From Acidobacteriaceae bacterium (GTDB lineage Bacteria; Acidobacteriota; Terriglobia; Terriglobales; Acidobacteriaceae): a stretch of 64,000 nucleotides of DNA. The notes under the pieces were generated by a model. It did no database searches and was not told where the DNA came from. It worked only from the letters and a program-made list of their open reading frames with translations. A program made the position numbers and the translations under genes. Below, in pieces: positions 55,156 through 63,426 of the stretch; position 1 is the stretch's first letter, and each line of letters opens with the position of its first letter. The DNA lies in NCBI GenBank assembly GCA_003132445.1, contig PKXU01000201.1, forward strand, positions 62,001-126,000, read 5' to 3'.

Positions 55156-55183
55156 ACGATCGTTATTCAACGATCGTTATTCA
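55156..55183. repeat. 14-bp perfect tandem duplication
   Basis: ACGATCGTTATTCA twice in a row (55156-55169, 55170-55183), directly upstream of the 53125-55140 gene and 25 bp from operator C. Confidence 0.9.
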
Positions 55184-55207
55184 ACGTGCGCCATTGTATC
55201 ATTGCAG

Positions 55208-55222
55208 AATACGTTTGCTGAG
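55208..55222. promoter_or_regulatory. LacI-family operator, site C (asymmetric)
   Basis: GAATACGTTTGCTGA: the right half ACGTTTGCTGA equals that of site D; the left half is degenerate. Lies 70-80 bp upstream of the hypothetical gene at 53125-55140. Confidence 0.55.
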
Positions 55223-55246
55223 ATTCCCGCACTGGGCAGGATTCGT

Positions 55247-55942
55247 TTATTCCTTGCCCGCGGCCAGGACCTGAACTAAGTCTCCAAGCTGTTGAGCCGT
55301 GAAGTTGTTCCCGTCGAGGTTAGCGGCCAAGCGTCCGCTGCGGCTGATGACAACGGTGTGAAACGAATGCACGAAGAGGCCTTCGTCGGGATAGAACGAC
55401 ATGTCAAAACCGCGGCATATTCGTTGAATGTCGGCCGCTGAACCGGTGAGGAAACGCCAACTCCGCGGATCCGCTTTCCAGGTGCGGGCGTAACTGCTCA
55501 GTTCCGCCGGTTGATCGTGAACCGGGTCGATGACGACGGTGAGCAGAACGAGGTCTTGTCCCATAGGGCTTTTGAATCGTCGTTGCAGAACTCCGAAATT
55601 GTTCGACAGCCGCACACAATAATCCGGCAGCGGGCAGCGCGTGTAGATGAAGGTCAGGGCCACGATCTTGCCGCGGAACTGAGCGAGAGAAACGGCCTGC
55701 TGATTTTGATCGGTCAGCCGAAAATCAGGCACCAGTTCGCCGGTGTGCAGAACGTCGGCGGAAGGCGGATGGGCGCTCGACGCATTTTCGATCAGCTTGA
55801 GACGGCGGGCTTGGGTTGGATCGAGTTCCAGACTCTCGAATGGGCGAACGTGTAGTCCTTCGGCGAACGAAGTGTCGTTATCCACAACCAAGGTGAATTC
55901 CACCATTACACCCGGTTGCAGACCCTGCGGCAGAGTTGAATC
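55247..55942 (-). pseudogene. SCO1/SenC-type protein, 5'-truncated by inversion
   Basis: The frame reads DSTLPQGLQPGVMVEFTLVV from the breakpoint at 55942, then a thioredoxin-like SCO domain: LVPDFRLTDQNQQAVSLAQF-RGKIVALTFIYTRCPLPDYC with the paired Cys, and the His of EGLFVHSFHTVVISRSG. The first residues are the end of a copper-binding (CusF-like) module whose beginning is found inverted at 58265-58396. An ATG at 55906 could still start a 219-aa product without signal peptide. Originally a periplasmic copper chaperone or thiol oxidoreductase. Confidence 0.8.
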
Positions 55943-55943
55943 T

Positions 55944-58244
55944 TATGCCATCCTCAAAGTGATTTCACCCGCTGCCACGACGCCTCTGCAAAATACTGCC
56001 CCTGCTCGAATTCTCCCTTCGTCCGCAACCGGCGCAGTTCGCTATGCTCCCAACGTCGGAGGCAAAGGAGAAGCCGACCTCGCGTTTCGCAATTTCCCCA
56101 AGCAAGACGGCTGGAATCAGAACCTAAACATGATGTGCGATATCCGTAAGCAATCCCTGGCTTCTGTCATCGGCAACGTTTTGAAAAGCCTCGACGCTGC
56201 CAACCCGGATGGCGTTGCGCATGGCCGCCCGCTCGACATTATTCAGATGCGCTATGCGCTCGCCAATCTTTATGCCTACGAAGGAGAGATGGACAAGTCC
56301 ATCGAGCAATGGCAAACGGCCTATGAGATCGCGCAAGCGCAGTTACCCGGCGCCATGCCTGAATTGGAAGAAGTCCTCGGCATCGCCTCCCTGCACAAAT
56401 CTGAAATGGACAACGACATCTATCGTCATCCCGGCGATCAATGTATTTTTCCACCCCACGCGAACCGAAGCTTTGCCAAGCCTGCTTCTTCCGAGAAGGC
56501 CATCGAGTATCTGCTCAAGTACCTGCAGCGCAAGCCCGATGCGCTCGACGTCCGCTGGATTCTCAATCTGGCCTATATGACGTTAGGAAAATATCCGGCC
56601 GGCGGTCCTCCCCAGTACCTGACTCCGCCCACAGGTTTTGATTCAGCAGAAGATGTCGGCCGCTTCGTCGACGTCGCTCCCGCCGCAGGCATCAACCTCT
56701 ACTCCATGTCCGGCGGCCTCATCGTCGACGACTTTGAACGCAACGGCTTGTTCGACATCGTCACCTCTGATTTCGGCCAGTGCGCCCCCATGCATTATTT
56801 TCACAACAACGGCGACGGAACTTTCGCCGATCGCACCACACAGGCCGGCCTTGCCGACCAGCTCGGCGGATTAAACCTTATCCAGACTGATTACAACAAT
56901 GACGGATGTCTCGACATCTTCGTCCTGCGTGGCGCCTGGGAATTTCCTCAGCGCTCCTCTCTGCTGCGCAACAATTGTGACGGCACCTTCACCGACGTAA
57001 CCGCGGCCAGCGGCCTCAATCTGCCCATGCAGACGCAAACCGGAGTCTGGGCCGACATTGACAACGACGGCTATCTCGATCTGTTCATCGGCAATGAAAA
57101 TGGTCCCAGCCATCTCTACCGCAACAAAGGTGACGGCACGTTCGAAGACATCTCGCATGCCGCCGGCATCGATCGCGCCGCCTTCACCAAGGGCGTGGTT
57201 GCGGGCGACTATGATAACGACGGTTACGTCGATTTCTACGTTTCCAATCTCAACGGCGACAATTTCCTTTACCACAACAATCACAACGGAACTTTTACCG
57301 ACGTCGCCCTTCAGGCCGGAGTGCAGAAACCCTGGCAGAGTTTCGCCGCATGGTTTTTCGACTATGACAATGATGGCTGGCCCGATTTGTTTGTGACCAG
57401 CTACTACGTTTCGGTCGATGAATCGATCCGTAGTTATCTTGGCCTTCCGCCCAACGCCGAGACCCTCAAGCTCTATAAGAATCTTGGCAACGGCAAGTTT
57501 CGCGATGTCACCGCCGAAGTCGGTCTCGATCGTGTCTTCATGCCCATGGGCGCCAACTTCGGCGACATCGATAACGACGGATACTTAGACATTTATCTCG
57601 GCACCGGCAATCCCAGCTACGCTTCCATGTTGCCCAATGTCCTGCTGCACAACAAAGAAGGGCGATTCTTTACCGATGTCACCGCATCCTCGGGCACGGG
57701 CGAGCTCCATAAGGGACACGGCGCTGCCTTCGCTGACATTGACAACGACGGAGACGAAGATCTCCTCGAGGAAATCGGCGGCGCGGTGCCCGGCGACAGT
57801 CATGCGTTTCGCCTGTTCGAAAATCCCGGTAACGGCAACGACTGGATCAGCCTGCACCTTGTAGGAGTCAAGACCAACCGGGCCGCGATCGGCGCACGCA
57901 TCAAAGTTACGTTGCAGGACGAAGGACAGCCTCCGCGATTCGTTTTTCGCACCGTTGGCAGTGGAGGCTCCTTCGGCGCCTCTCCGCTCACCCAGCACAT
58001 CGGGCTGGGAAAATCCGCACGCATCCTCGACCTGGAAATCGATTGGCCCGTCAGCAAAACGACCCAGCACTTCGTGAACGTGGCTCCTGATCAGTTCCTT
58101 GAAATCAAGGAATTTGCGAAGGACTACGAAAAATTAAAACGACCGTCGTTCCGGCTCGGTGGTCCGCAGCGGGAACAAAAATCCTCGGCAGGCGAGGCGT
58201 CGCCGCCCAGCGTAAGCCAGCCAAAGGAGGAACTCGCACCCTGA
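55944..58244 (+). CDS. TPR plus FG-GAP/ASPIC-UnbV repeat protein on an inverted segment
   Basis: Reading frame open from 55743; native-looking sequence starts at 55944. The first residues YAILKVISPAATTPLQ are the tail of a parvulin domain whose body lies inverted at 58397-58721. Then a TPR-like region (about 85-230: IIQMRYALANLYAYEGEMDK, AIEYLLKYLQRKPDALDVRW), repeated FG-GAP calcium blades (DYNNDGCLDIFVLRG, DIDNDGYLDLFIGN, DYDNDGYVDFYVSN, DIDNDGYLDIYLGTG) and a C-terminal UnbV/ASPIC domain (IGARIKVTLQDEG, GGSFGASPLTQHIGLGKSAR). Normally exported; the inversion has removed its signal peptide. Possible new starts are GTG 55959 or ATG 56130, neither with a ribosome site. It may be non-functional although uninterrupted. 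Confidence 0.8.
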   Translation, partial: YAILKVISPAATTPLQNTAPARILPSSATGAVRYAPNVGGKGEADLAFRNFPKQDGWNQNLNMMCDIRKQSLASVIGNVLKSLDAANPDGVAHGRPLDIIQMRYALANLYAYEGEMDKSIEQWQTAYEIAQAQLPGAMPELEEVLGIASLHKSEMDNDIYRHPGDQCIFPPHANRSFAKPASSEKAIEYLLKYLQRKPDALDVRWILNLAYMTLGKYPAGGPPQYLTPPTGFDSAEDVGRFVDVAPAAGINLYSMSGGLIVDDFERNGLFDIVTSDFGQCAPMHYFHNNGDGTFADRTTQAGLADQLGGLNLIQTDYNNDGCLDIFVLRGAWEFPQRSSLLRNNCDGTFTDVTAASGLNLPMQTQTGVWADIDNDGYLDLFIGNENGPSHLYRNKGDGTFEDISHAAGIDRAAFTKGVVAGDYDNDGYVDFYVSNLNGDNFLYHNNHNGTFTDVALQAGVQKPWQSFAAWFFDYDNDGWPDLFVTSYYVSVDESIRSYLGLPPNAETLKLYKNLGNGKFRDVTAEVGLDRVFMPMGANFGDIDNDGYLDIYLGTGNPSYASMLPNVLLHNKEGRFFTDVTASSGTGELHKGHGAAFADIDNDGDEDLLEEIGGAVPGDSHAFRLFENPGNGNDWISLHLVGVKTNRAAIGARIKVTLQDEGQPPRFVFRTVGSGGSFGASPLTQHIGLGKSARILDLEIDWPVSKTTQHFVNVAPDQFLEIKEFAKDYEKLKRPSFRLGGPQREQKSSAGEASPPSVSQPKEELAP

Positions 58245-58264
58245 GCTATCAACGGATTCTCCTA

Positions 58265-58396
58265 GTGCTCGCCGTACCATTGATCGCCGTTTTGCCGCTC
58301 GCAGCGCCTTCTTTTGCTGCTCCGCAAAAACACGATGTCACCGGCTTGCTGCTCGCCGTCGATCCCTCGCGCCAGAGCATCACCGTCTCCTGTAGA
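58265..58396 (+). pseudogene. N-terminal fragment of the SCO/copper-chaperone gene
   Basis: GTG 58265, or a CTG at 58241 behind AAAGGAGG, opens a signal peptide (LAVPLIAVLPLAAPSFAAPQ) followed by KHDVTGLLLAVDPSRQSITV-SC, the first strands of a CusF-like copper module. The homology stops at 58396, where antisense parvulin sequence begins. The remainder of the gene is at 55247-55942 on the other strand. Confidence 0.75.
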
Positions 58397-58721
58397 GCCC
58401 GAGTGAGTGTGAATGACGGGGCTGATTTCCCCAATACTCAGACGCTTGATCGCGTCGCGCAGCTCGGCGCGCAAAGCGGCAGGGTTGACCCGACCCATGG
58501 AACCGCCGTCGGAAGCGGTAGGATCGATGGAGAGTTCTTTGGCAAGGGCGGCGAAGTCTTCGCCGTTTTTCAGACGCTGCAAGACTTTATCAGCCTGAGT
58601 AGATGAATCGACGACGATAATCAGCAAAATCGACTGACGCGGGAGCGGAACTTTGAGCAAGAAGAAAAGCTGGCGCGGCGAAATAGGGCAGCAAAAAAAC
58701 GGAAATCAAGATGCGGAACAT
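58397..58721 (-). pseudogene. Parvulin-type peptidyl-prolyl isomerase, frameshifted and 3'-truncated
   Basis: ATG 58721 opens a signal peptide (MFRILISVFLLPYFAAPAFL-LAQ) and reads to about APASVDFADYR. The parvulin domain then continues in another frame (IIVVDSSTQADKVLQRLKNG-EDFAALAKELSIDPTASDGG-SMG, RLSIGEISPVIHTHSG), showing a frameshift near 58615-58635. The domain breaks off at 58397; its missing end YAILKVIS is at 55944. Originally an exported isomerase fused or coupled to the TPR/UnbV protein. Confidence 0.75.
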
Positions 58722-58854
58722 GGCGTTCGCCGGTAAGTGTATAAGAGCACGGATCGTCCGAGTAGAACTCTGAGTGGAAGAGGGCCTGAACATAAGACGA
58801 CGCTGCGGTAGGGCTCGCAGGCAGACGATCGGTTGAAACTATAGCATCATTCCA

Positions 58855-58869
58855 GGAAACGTTTGCTGA
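58855..58869. promoter_or_regulatory. LacI-family operator, site D
   Basis: GGAAACGTTTGCTGA, between the parvulin remnant (start 58721, minus) and araD (59005, plus). About 78 bp centre to centre from site E, a spacing that would allow looping. Confidence 0.7.
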
Positions 58870-58932
58870 GCGCGACGACATTTTTCATGCGGATTGACAA
58901 ACCCTTTTTCGTTAGTCTACTTTGCCGAAGGC

Positions 58933-58948
58933 AAGCAAACGATTACCC
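58933..58948. promoter_or_regulatory. LacI-family operator, site E
   Basis: AAGCAAACGATTACCC: left half GCAAACG intact, right half altered. Lies 57-72 bp upstream of the araD start. Confidence 0.6.
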
Positions 58949-59004
58949 AGCCCTGCCCCCACCCCCGTGAAGAGCTGCGGGGAGATAGAAAACGGAGAAC
59001 GAAA

Positions 59005-59715
59005 ATGCTGCTAGGGAACTTACGCCAACAGGTGCTGGAAGCCAACCTGGAACTGGTGCGCCGCGGACTGGTTCTCTACACATTCGGCAATGCCAGCGGG
59101 ATCTCGCGCCCGGATGGGTTAGTGGTGATCAAGCCCAGCGGCGTTCCTTACGAGAATCTTAAGCCGGACCACATGGTCGTTACCGACCTGGAGGGCAAAA
59201 TCGTGGAAGGAGATTTGCGCCCGTCCTCGGACCTGCCGACTCACCTCGTGCTCTACAAAGCCTTTGCGACGATCGGAGGCGTTGCTCACACTCACTCGGA
59301 ATACGCAACTGCCTGGGCCCAGGCCCGGCGCCCGATCCCATGCTTCGGCACGACGCACGGGGACTATTTTCACGGGCCGGTTCCAGTCACCGATATCATG
59401 ACCGATGATGAAATCGAAGGCGATTACGAGAAGAACACGGGCGACGTCATCGTGCGTGCCCTCAAAACTCTCGACGAAGGCCTGCCGGGAATTCTGGTCG
59501 CGAATCATGGGCCTTTTACTTGGGGACCAGACGCCGTCGAGGCTGCGCACAATGCTGCCATTTTGGAGTCGCTGGCACGAATGGCGTATTTTACGACCAC
59601 GCTGAATCAAACCGTCCAGCCCATTGGAAGAGCGTTGCACGACAAGCATTATTTTCGGAAACACGGCAAGAACGCGTATTACGGCCAGTCCAAGGAAAGG
59701 AATGGAGCCTGCTGA
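59005..59715 (+). CDS. araD: L-ribulose-5-phosphate 4-epimerase
   Basis: 236 aa. Converts L-ribulose 5-phosphate to D-xylulose 5-phosphate. Class II aldolase-type features: YTFGNASGISRPDGLVVIKP, SSDLPTHLVLYKAF, zinc ligands in VAHTHSEYATAWAQA and VANHGPFTWGPD. ATG 59005 follows CGGAGAA. Its TGA overlaps the araB ATG (TGATG), so the two are translationally coupled. Controlled presumably through sites D and E. Confidence 0.95.
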   Translation: MLLGNLRQQVLEANLELVRRGLVLYTFGNASGISRPDGLVVIKPSGVPYENLKPDHMVVTDLEGKIVEGDLRPSSDLPTHLVLYKAFATIGGVAHTHSEYATAWAQARRPIPCFGTTHGDYFHGPVPVTDIMTDDEIEGDYEKNTGDVIVRALKTLDEGLPGILVANHGPFTWGPDAVEAAHNAAILESLARMAYFTTTLNQTVQPIGRALHDKHYFRKHGKNAYYGQSKERNGAC

Positions 59716-61280
59716 TGGCTGTTGTCGCCGGAGTGGACTTTGGAACTCTCAGCGTCCGGGTCTCGCTGGTCGACAGCGAACGTGGACTTCTGGAGTCGGC
59801 TGTCGCCGAATATCCCCTCCACCGCAAACGTGAAGACCCCGAGTACGCTACGCAATCGCATGAAGATCATCTGCGGGCGCTGGTCGCCGCGACGCGCGAA
59901 GCCCTGAAAAAAGCCAACCTCCCAGGAGAGCGAGTCGAGGCGATCGCTCTCGACACGACTGGATCTTCCGTCATCCCAGTGGGGCAGAATCTGGAACCGC
60001 TCGACGAATACTACCTATGGTGCGATCACCGCGCGAAGAATGAAGCAGCTGAGATTACCGAGGTTGCGCATCGCGAGGGCCTGGAAGCAATCAATTGGTG
60101 CGGAGGCGTTTATTCCTCGGAGTGGGGATTCTCGAAGGTTCTCCACTGGCTGCGTCACAATCCGGACAAGCGGCCGCAGTTCGTTTCCGCGTTTGAGCAC
60201 TGCGACATGATCGCCGCCACGCTCTGCGGCATCACCGACGCAAAAAAGGTCAAGCGCAGCGTGTGTGCCATGGGCCACAAGTGGATGTGGAACGCAAAGC
60301 TCGGCGGTCTGCCTTCGGAGCAGTTTCTCGCGAAAGTCGATCCCCTGCTGACGGGTGTCCGCGACAAACTGGAGGGCGAATATGCCACTTCGGATCAGAT
60401 CGCCGGGCGGCTTTCGCCCCAGTGGGCGGAGAAACTAGGGCTCCAAGCCGGAATCCCCATCCCGGTCGGCGCGTTCGATGCACATTGGGATGCGATCGGC
60501 GCCGGTTGCCGCACCGATGACATGGTGAATGTCATCGGCACTTCTACATGCATCATCGGGATCACACCTTCGGCGAATCTGGTGCCGGGCGTGTGCGGCG
60601 TCGTACTAGGAAGTGTTCATCCCCAGCGCACCGGAATTGAAGCTGGACTCTCGGCCGTGGGGGATATCTTCAGCGCCATTGCGACGCGGGCCGGTACCGA
60701 CGTGAAAACCTTGAGCGAGGGACTGGAGAAGTACCATGCCGGCCAGACTGGCCTGCTGCGACTGGCATGGGACAACGGAGACCGCACCGTGCTGGTGAAC
60801 CCTAATCTTCGAGGGGTTACCTTCGGCTGGAATCTGCAGAGCACAGCGCAAGATGAGTTGTTCGCGGCCATCGAGGGAACAGCGCTGCATACGCGGGTGA
60901 TTCTTGGTCGCATGGAAGAGCATGGCGTGCATATTCGCCGCATTATCAATGCTGGCGGCATTCCTCAGAAAAACGATGTGCTGAACCGGGTGTACGCCAA
61001 TGTGTTGGGACGGCCAGTGCTGGTGCCGAGCAAGAGTGTGACCAGTTTGGGGTCGGCAATTTTTGCTTTTCTCGCGGCGGGAACTTTTAAGACTGTGGAA
61101 GAAGCGCAGGACAAGATCTGCTCGCCCAACAAGGTGTTTGAGCCGGACAAGTCGGAACAGCCGGTCTACGCTGAACTCTACGGTCTCTACAGCAAGCTCT
61201 ATTTTGCTCTGGGACAGCCGGGAGCTCCGTTTGGCGAGGTACTGCCGAAACTGATTCAACTGGCGTCGAGCGGACGCTAG
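59715..61280 (+). CDS. araB: Ribulokinase
   Basis: 521 aa FGGY-family kinase phosphorylating L-ribulose. N-terminal phosphate loop VVAGVDFGTLSVRVSLVDSE, DTTGSSVIPV, EYYLWCDHRAKNEA, the catalytic Asp region in PVGAFDAHWDAIGAG, GTSTCIIGI, and the C-terminal FGGY-type segment INAGGIPQKNDVLNRVYANV. Overlaps araD by one base; araD-araB form an operon. Confidence 0.95.
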   Translation: MAVVAGVDFGTLSVRVSLVDSERGLLESAVAEYPLHRKREDPEYATQSHEDHLRALVAATREALKKANLPGERVEAIALDTTGSSVIPVGQNLEPLDEYYLWCDHRAKNEAAEITEVAHREGLEAINWCGGVYSSEWGFSKVLHWLRHNPDKRPQFVSAFEHCDMIAATLCGITDAKKVKRSVCAMGHKWMWNAKLGGLPSEQFLAKVDPLLTGVRDKLEGEYATSDQIAGRLSPQWAEKLGLQAGIPIPVGAFDAHWDAIGAGCRTDDMVNVIGTSTCIIGITPSANLVPGVCGVVLGSVHPQRTGIEAGLSAVGDIFSAIATRAGTDVKTLSEGLEKYHAGQTGLLRLAWDNGDRTVLVNPNLRGVTFGWNLQSTAQDELFAAIEGTALHTRVILGRMEEHGVHIRRIINAGGIPQKNDVLNRVYANVLGRPVLVPSKSVTSLGSAIFAFLAAGTFKTVEEAQDKICSPNKVFEPDKSEQPVYAELYGLYSKLYFALGQPGAPFGEVLPKLIQLASSGR

Positions 61281-61357
61281 AATCAGAGATAGAGGTCAAA
61301 GATAAAAGAACGGCGGCAAACGAACCGCAGGATTTGGCGGAATCCAGGAGAGACACG

Positions 61358-63256
61358 ATGGCTCGCGGAATTTATCGTCGGACATTTCTGAAGACGTCGG
61401 TGGCGGTGGCAGCCGGAGCCTGGGTCACCGGAGCATGCGTCGCGCCTCTGTTTCGCGCGTGGGCCGCGCCCCTGGATGCCCCGCTCGCGACTTTTGGGTA
61501 TGGCGATGTGGAATTGCTGGACAGTCCCCTCAAGCAACAGTTTGAATACCATCACAATCTGTTCTTGAATCTGGACGATGACCGCCTTTTGAAAGTGTTC
61601 CGGCAGAAGGCTGGAATGCCCGCCCCGGGCGAGGATATGGGTGGCTGGTACGATCTGACCGGATTTGATCTGCAGCACAACGACTTTCACGGCTTTGTGC
61701 CGGGCCACAGCTTTGGCCAATACGTCTCGGCGCTGGCGCGTTCCTATGCAGCTACGGTCTCCGAGCCGACGCAGGCGAAGGTTCAGCGGCTGGTGAAGGG
61801 CTATGCGGAAACGCTCGACGCCAAGGCGAGTTTCTTCGCCGGTTACCGCTTGCCTGCTTATTCCTACGACAAGATCTCATGTGGTCTGATCGACGCACAC
61901 CAGTTCGCCCAAGACCCCATCGCCCTGAAGGTACACGAGCAGTTGACCCGGGCGGTTATCGCATATCTGCCGGAAAAAGCGCTCTCGCGCGCCGAGCAGC
62001 GCGCCCGTCCGCACAAAGATGAGTCCTATACGTGGGACGAGAGCTACACTCTGCCCGAAAATCTTTTTCTCGCATATCAGCGCAGTGGGAAGGTTTTCTA
62101 TCGCGACTTGGCCGCACGTTTCCTCGAAGACGACACTTACTTCGATCCGCTGGCGAAAGGAATCAATGTGCTCGCGGGCGAGCACGCCTACAGCCACGTC
62201 AACGCTTTTAGTTCCGCCATGCAAGCCTATCTGACGCAGGGCAGTGAAAAGCATTTGCGCGCTGCCCGCAATGGCTTTGCCATGCTGAGCGAGCAAAGTT
62301 ATGCCACCGGAGGCTGGGGACCGGATGAGGGCTTGATCGAGCCTGGCAAGGGGCGCTTGGGAGAGAGCCTGAACAAAACCCATGCCAGTTTCGAGACGCC
62401 GTGCGGAGCCTACGGGCATTTCAAGATCACCCGCTACCTGCTGCAGGTCTCACAGGACTCCCGCTATGGCGACAGCATGGAACGAGTGCTGTACAACACG
62501 ATCCTCGGGGCCAAGCCGATCCTGCCGGATGGAACGTCGTTCTACTACTCCGACTATGACGCCGGCGCCCGCAAGGTTTACCACAGGGATAAATGGCCCT
62601 GCTGTTCGGGAACTCTGCCGCAACTGGCCGCCGATTATCACATAAGCATCTATTTGCGCTCGCCAGCAGGCGTGTACGTGAACCTGTATGTGCCTTCAAA
62701 GCTCCGGTGGAAGGTAGGCGGAGCGAAGAATGGCGGAGCGAAGGCCGGCAACGGCGCAGTCTGTGAACTGACGCAGCAGACGAAGTATCCGCTAGATGGT
62801 CAGGTTCGGATACAGGTAGCGGCATCACAGCCAACGGAATTCGCCGTGTATCTTCGGATACCAGCCTGGGCTGAAGGGAATGCGTTCGTCAGTGTGAACG
62901 GTCGCCGCATCAGCAGCGCGGTGCAGACTGGGAGCTTTGCTGCCATCCGCCGCACCTGGAAAGATGGGGACCGCATTGAGTTGGAACTGCCGATGCCGCT
63001 GCGTTTGGAGGCCGTCGATGAGCAGCATCCCAATCTGGTGGCGTTGATGCGAGGACCTCTGGTGTTGTGTGCCATGTCAGATGCCCGCCCGACATTCGAG
63101 AGATCGGCGTTGCTTCGCGCCCAGGAATCCAACGATAAGAACAACAAGAATGGGGATCGCATCGCGGTGGCAACAGACGGCACCTCGATCATCCTGCGTC
63201 CGTTCATGAATATTGGAGATGAAAGCTACAACATGTACGTCTCGCAGAAGACTTAG
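61358..63256 (+). CDS. Tat-exported GH127 beta-L-arabinofuranosidase-like enzyme
   Basis: 632 aa. Twin-arginine signal (YRRTFLKTSVAVAAGAWVTG) predicts export of the folded protein. GH127/DUF1680 (alpha/alpha barrel): YDLTGFDLQHNDFHGFVPGH, GGWGPDEG, FETPCGAYGHFKITRYLL (Glu346, Cys349) and WPCCSGTLPQLAADY (Cys415/416), the Glu and Cys cluster that holds zinc and the Cys nucleophile in this family. ATG 61358 follows CAGGAGAG, 77 bp after araB; a half site GCAAACG lies at 61315-61321. Releases L-arabinose from oligosaccharides. Confidence 0.87.
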   Translation: MARGIYRRTFLKTSVAVAAGAWVTGACVAPLFRAWAAPLDAPLATFGYGDVELLDSPLKQQFEYHHNLFLNLDDDRLLKVFRQKAGMPAPGEDMGGWYDLTGFDLQHNDFHGFVPGHSFGQYVSALARSYAATVSEPTQAKVQRLVKGYAETLDAKASFFAGYRLPAYSYDKISCGLIDAHQFAQDPIALKVHEQLTRAVIAYLPEKALSRAEQRARPHKDESYTWDESYTLPENLFLAYQRSGKVFYRDLAARFLEDDTYFDPLAKGINVLAGEHAYSHVNAFSSAMQAYLTQGSEKHLRAARNGFAMLSEQSYATGGWGPDEGLIEPGKGRLGESLNKTHASFETPCGAYGHFKITRYLLQVSQDSRYGDSMERVLYNTILGAKPILPDGTSFYYSDYDAGARKVYHRDKWPCCSGTLPQLAADYHISIYLRSPAGVYVNLYVPSKLRWKVGGAKNGGAKAGNGAVCELTQQTKYPLDGQVRIQVAASQPTEFAVYLRIPAWAEGNAFVSVNGRRISSAVQTGSFAAIRRTWKDGDRIELELPMPLRLEAVDEQHPNLVALMRGPLVLCAMSDARPTFERSALLRAQESNDKNNKNGDRIAVATDGTSIILRPFMNIGDESYNMYVSQKT

Positions 63257-63363
63257 CTGTGACCTTGTACGATGCAGCATTTGAGCAGGCGACGCAGCCG
63301 AACAAATATCGGGATTCACAGTTACTTGGCAAAATACTTGGCTGAAAATCGTAGCATCATTAC

Positions 63364-63378
63364 GAGCAAACGTTTACT
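63364..63378. promoter_or_regulatory. LacI-family operator, site F
   Basis: GAGCAAACGTTTACT, 49-63 bp upstream of the GH51 start at 63427. Confidence 0.75.
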
Positions 63379-63426
63379 ATAACGCCCGAAACCGACAACA
63401 CTCCTTCCACGCGAAAGGCGAGGGTC

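Noticed and set aside
55743-55943. First 67 codons of the UnbV open frame as native N-terminus
   Set aside because: They are antisense to the SCO gene fragment and only became joined to the UnbV frame by the inversion.
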